DNA from: Deltaproteobacteria bacterium
GTDB taxonomy: Bacteria; Myxococcota_A; Polyangia; Haliangiales; Haliangiaceae
Assembly: GCA_020630875.1 (NCBI GenBank)
Contig: JAHDIH010000006.1
Coordinates: forward strand, 124,001 to 188,000
Length of the DNA stretch: 64,000 nt
Direction of reading: 5' to 3'
Within the stretch, counting starts at the first letter, position 1. Each line of letters starts with the position of its first letter. Of this stretch, positions 63,741 to 64,000 are shown in pieces. The translations under genes were made by a program, and so were the position numbers. Under the pieces are notes generated by a model. The model worked only from the letters and a program-made list of their open reading frames with translations. It had not been told where the DNA came from and made no database searches.

Positions 63741-64000
63741 ACTGACTTAGATGCTATTTTTACTTTTCGATGAGTTTGAGCATAGCGTCGCAGGAAGTCG
63801 TAATGTTTTTGTCTGAACTCTTCGTAGGTTCTTCGTTCGGCATGTTTAGCAGCTAAAGCCGCAGCAAGCTCTGGTAATTTATCTACCAACTGTTTCCCTT
63901 GGCTAAAGGGACTGATCACAGGAGTGCTTCCTCTTTTGTCTATGAGGCATACATCTCCATGACCGGGTCTGGAAAAAGTGACGATCACGGCATCCGTGGC
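63737..64000 (-). CDS. C-terminal part of an unrecognised protein (5' end beyond window)
   Basis: The frame stays open to the window edge, so only the last 87 codons are seen; GTG at 63988 is a possible start but need not be used. Content: SRPGHGDVCLIDKRGSTPVI, then two charged helices (LPELAAALAAKHAERRTYEE, KHYDFLRRYAQTHRKVKI). Not recognised. The stop shares TTAG with the cyclase stop. Confidence 0.5.
   Translation of the reverse strand, partial: ATDAVIVTFSRPGHGDVCLIDKRGSTPVISPFSQGKQLVDKLPELAAALAAKHAERRTYEEFRQKHYDFLRRYAQTHRKVKIASKSV

Overview
The window looks like a chromosome segment from a Gram-negative deltaproteobacterial lineage (Myxococcota/Bradymonadia/Bdellovibrio-like), at moderate GC. 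The evidence is the mix of families: Ser/Thr kinases with N-terminal zinc ribbons and PEGA domains, a PP2C phosphatase, an FHA-GAF-sigma54 activator, PilZ-like and DUF4388-like proteins, many small lipoproteins, outer-membrane barrels, and a Bdellovibrio-type histone-fold protein. No phage, IS element or CRISPR array is visible. Genes are dense and lie on both strands. The phylum assignment is inference.

Layout: 1-3 kb, minus-strand kinase / barrel / poly(A) polymerase cluster with a terminator-like hairpin in the pcnB leader. 3-10 kb, HTH-EIIA regulator, unknown proteins, aminopeptidase P with a YhbY protein, small envelope proteins, and a tandem amidohydrolase pair of which one has lost its metal ligands. 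10-15 kb, abundant-looking barrel, DHH phosphoesterase operon, orphan DNA methyltransferase, PP2C phosphatase. 15-18 kb, hemE and a hemY that runs in frame into a lipoprotein. 18-21 kb, a PilZ-J-domain-TPR protein next to a lid-less Hsp70. 21-24 kb, lipoproteins and the bacterial histone. 24-30 kb, C39-like peptidase, ATP-grasp ligase, methyltransferase, DUF924, MFS transporter, EEP-family protein, tRNA-Asn. 30-34 kb, membrane pyrophosphatase followed by two copies of a structured 176-bp-spaced repeat and an alpha/beta hydrolase. 34-41 kb, a translationally coupled membrane-protein operon with a DUF6754 member, then a LolC/E-like permease. 41-47 kb, frameshifted bestrophin, plant/Chlamydia-type FabI, pyrR-pyrB, NatAB-type ABC exporter. 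47-53 kb, small ORF, ExbB/ExbD, Ser/Thr kinase with a TPR membrane protein, sigma54 activator. 53-64 kb, DUF4388-like protein, pyrE, plant-type gshA, PilZ-like acidic protein, alaS, peroxiredoxin, hpt with a diguanylate cyclase, and a gene cut by the right edge.

Functionally the window mixes housekeeping (haem, pyrimidine, purine salvage, glutathione, fatty-acid elongation, tRNA charging, pyrophosphate energetics) with signalling (phospho-Ser/Thr, c-di-GMP, sigma54) and envelope biogenesis. Several genes have good -10 boxes only 5-8 nt before the start codon and no Shine-Dalgarno sequence, suggesting leaderless mRNAs. Six convergent gene pairs share exactly four bases (YTAR) carrying both stop codons. 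The most unusual items are the histone-fold protein, the HemY-lipoprotein fusion, the lid-less Hsp70 with a PilZ-J-TPR partner, the duplicated structured repeat at 32.4-32.8 kb and the uncharacterised DUF6754 membrane operon.
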